The position numbers and the translations under genes are program-made. The notes beneath the pieces were generated by a model that saw nothing but the letters and a program-made list of their open reading frames with translations, searched no databases and was not told the origin of the DNA. DNA of 23,010 bases from an uncultured Oscillospiraceae bacterium (GTDB lineage Bacteria > Bacillota > Clostridia > Oscillospirales > Acutalibacteraceae). Location of the stretch: NCBI GenBank assembly GCA_900540305.1, contig UQFL01000033.1, positions 1 to 23,010 on the forward strand, read 5' to 3'. Below are positions 22,084 to 23,010 of the stretch, in pieces (position 1 is the first letter of the stretch; every line of letters begins with the position of its first letter).

Positions 22084-22960
22084 TAAACGAAGAAAGCGTA
22101 ATATTTCGTCAAAGGGCTATACAACAAGATTTGAGCCCGTTGATCTTGAACCTCCTAAGATATATTCGGATAACGGCGAGGTAAAGAGAAAAACGGGCAG
22201 GGTAAAGTCCTCAAATCAAAACAGACGCAGGCAAAATAAAAAAAGAAGGCTGAAAAACAGCGTAAGAAAAGCGCTGCTGTCCATTTGCCTTTTGCTCGCT
22301 TTGCTTGCAGTAGGGGCAACGCTTTCTCTTACAGTGTTTTTCAAAACTCAGGAAATAACAATTAGCGGAAGCGGTATTTATTCAAGCGATGAAATAAAAA
22401 ATGATTCAACAATAGATATAGGAGAAAATCTTTTCCTGATAAATTCGCAGGATGTTGAAAAAGAGCTTACTAAAACGCTTCCTTACATATATTCAGTAAA
22501 AGTTAAAAAGAAACTGCCATCAACTATTGAACTTACAATTACAGATGCCGTGGTTTCATATTATTATCAAAACAGTGATAAAACATATATATTGCTTGAT
22601 GATAATTTCAAAGTGCTTGAAAGCAATGCCGCTCAAATTCCGGCAGGGTGCATAGCTATTACGGATACAGCAGTAAAAACCGCAAAGGCTGGCGAAACGA
22701 TTGTTTTTGAAGATGAAAAAATATCTGAAAACTTAAACTTGCTTGCTCAGGCTGTTAAAAGCACGGGAATGACAGAGGCAACGGCAATCAGCAGCGTTGA
22801 TTCAAGCCATAACTATATCGTGTATGACGACAGAATTACCTTTGAACTCGGCGAATGCAGTGACCTTGAGAATAAAATATACAGAGGTCTTGCGGCGTGC
22901 GACCAGCTAAATGATTCAAGCTCAAATATACGCGGAAAAATGAATTTAACTATTGACAAG
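22073..22960 (+). CDS. ftsQ: Cell division protein FtsQ/DivIB, 3' end missing
   Basis: FtsQ/DivIB is a bitopic divisome protein that binds FtsL and FtsB/DivIC through its extracytoplasmic POTRA and beta domains. The visible 296 genomic residues show a strongly basic cytoplasmic tail (1-67; KDKRRKR-like start and RRRQNKKRRLKNSVRK), one membrane helix (about 68-90), a POTRA domain (about 91-162; EITISGSGIYSSDEI, YIYSVKVKKKLPSTIELTI) and part of the beta domain. The ATG overlaps murA by 11 bases with GAGGAC just upstream. The reading frame runs into Nextera adapter at 22961: the apparent end LSLIHI plus TGA is artefact, so the true C-terminus is unknown. The family call rests on topology, POTRA features and position after murA in dcw. 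Confidence 0.9.
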
Positions 22961-23010
22961 CTGTCTCTTATACACATCTGACGCTGCCGACGATCGCATA
23001 AGTGTAGATC
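22961..23010. other. Nextera i5-side sequencing adapter with index (not genomic)
   Basis: Positions 22961-22979 are the reverse-complement Tn5 mosaic end (CTGTCTCTTATACACATCT). Positions 22980-22993 complete the read-1 adapter, 22994-23001 (TCGCATAA) fit an 8-base i5 index, and 23002-23010 begin the P5 arm (gtgtagatc). From memory the index is the reverse complement of Nextera XT S522 (TTATGCGA). None of this belongs to the organism. Confidence 0.97.

Noticed and set aside
38..22960. CRISPR arrays, tRNA/rRNA genes, prophage, insertion sequences, toxin-antitoxin or defence genes
   Set aside because: I looked for these and saw no spaced direct-repeat arrays, cloverleaf-like segments, transposase or integrase motifs, or toxin-antitoxin-like small gene pairs; every gene-size gap is filled by core genes or transporters.

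Overview
This is an ordinary core-genome segment of a low-GC, Gram-positive-type bacterium, very probably a gut-type member of the Clostridia (Oscillospirales/Ruminococcaceae-like). The reasons are the ylxM-ffh-rpsP-khpA-rimM-trmD order, an HPr with both His15 and Ser46, AGGAGG-type ribosome binding sites, near-consensus sigma-A promoters, a MurE of the meso-diaminopimelate type, and a division/cell-wall (dcw) cluster headed by mraZ-rsmH-ftsL-pbp. UGA is used as a normal stop, so the standard bacterial code applies. The species assignment is inference.

Both ends of the window are not genomic. Positions 1-37 and 22961-23010 are Illumina Nextera (Tn5 tagmentation) adapter, including an index, so the genomic insert is 38-22960. 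The last gene (ftsQ/divIB) is cut by the adapter, and its apparent stop codon and last six residues (LSLIHI) are adapter-encoded.

Layout. (a) 38-2627: promoter, ylxM, ffh (signal recognition particle), rpsP (ribosomal protein S16), khpA (KH RNA-binding protein), then a strong terminator. (b) 2679-3948: promoter, rimM and trmD overlapping by 11 nt; rplS, the usual next gene, is absent. (c) 4036-4438: ptsH (HPr) as a single-gene unit with its own promoter and terminator. (d) 4442-6320: uvrC with its own promoter and a palindrome at the likely transcription start. (e) 6338-8070: promoter, rsmD, coaD and an uncharacterised hendecad-repeat coiled-coil protein, all overlapping, then a terminator. 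(f) 8074-9847: ogt and an MFS transporter, ending in a hairpin shared with (g) 9846-11297 on the minus strand, a GPH-family sugar:cation symporter with a repeat-rich regulatory region. (h) 11344-22960: the dcw cluster from a perfect-consensus promoter: mraZ, rsmH, ftsL, PASTA-type division transpeptidase, murE, mraY, ftsW, murG, murA, ftsQ (partial). murF and murD are missing from this cluster and must lie elsewhere.

The dcw genes make and polymerise lipid II at the septum: MurA starts UDP-MurNAc synthesis, MurE adds meso-DAP, MraY and MurG build lipid I and lipid II, and FtsW plus the PASTA transpeptidase polymerise and cross-link it under FtsL/FtsQ control. No phage, insertion sequence, CRISPR array, toxin-antitoxin, defence system, tRNA or rRNA was seen. 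No gap between genes exceeds 300 bases; the longest internal one (11247-11465, 219 bases) holds two divergent promoters and regulatory repeats. I did not find a convincing new biological system. The best leads are a four-unit, 10-bp-period MraZ-box-like array in the dcw leader, a terminator-like hairpin that covers the murA ribosome binding site and start, repeat and palindrome elements at the symporter promoter, and the coiled-coil protein coupled to coaD.
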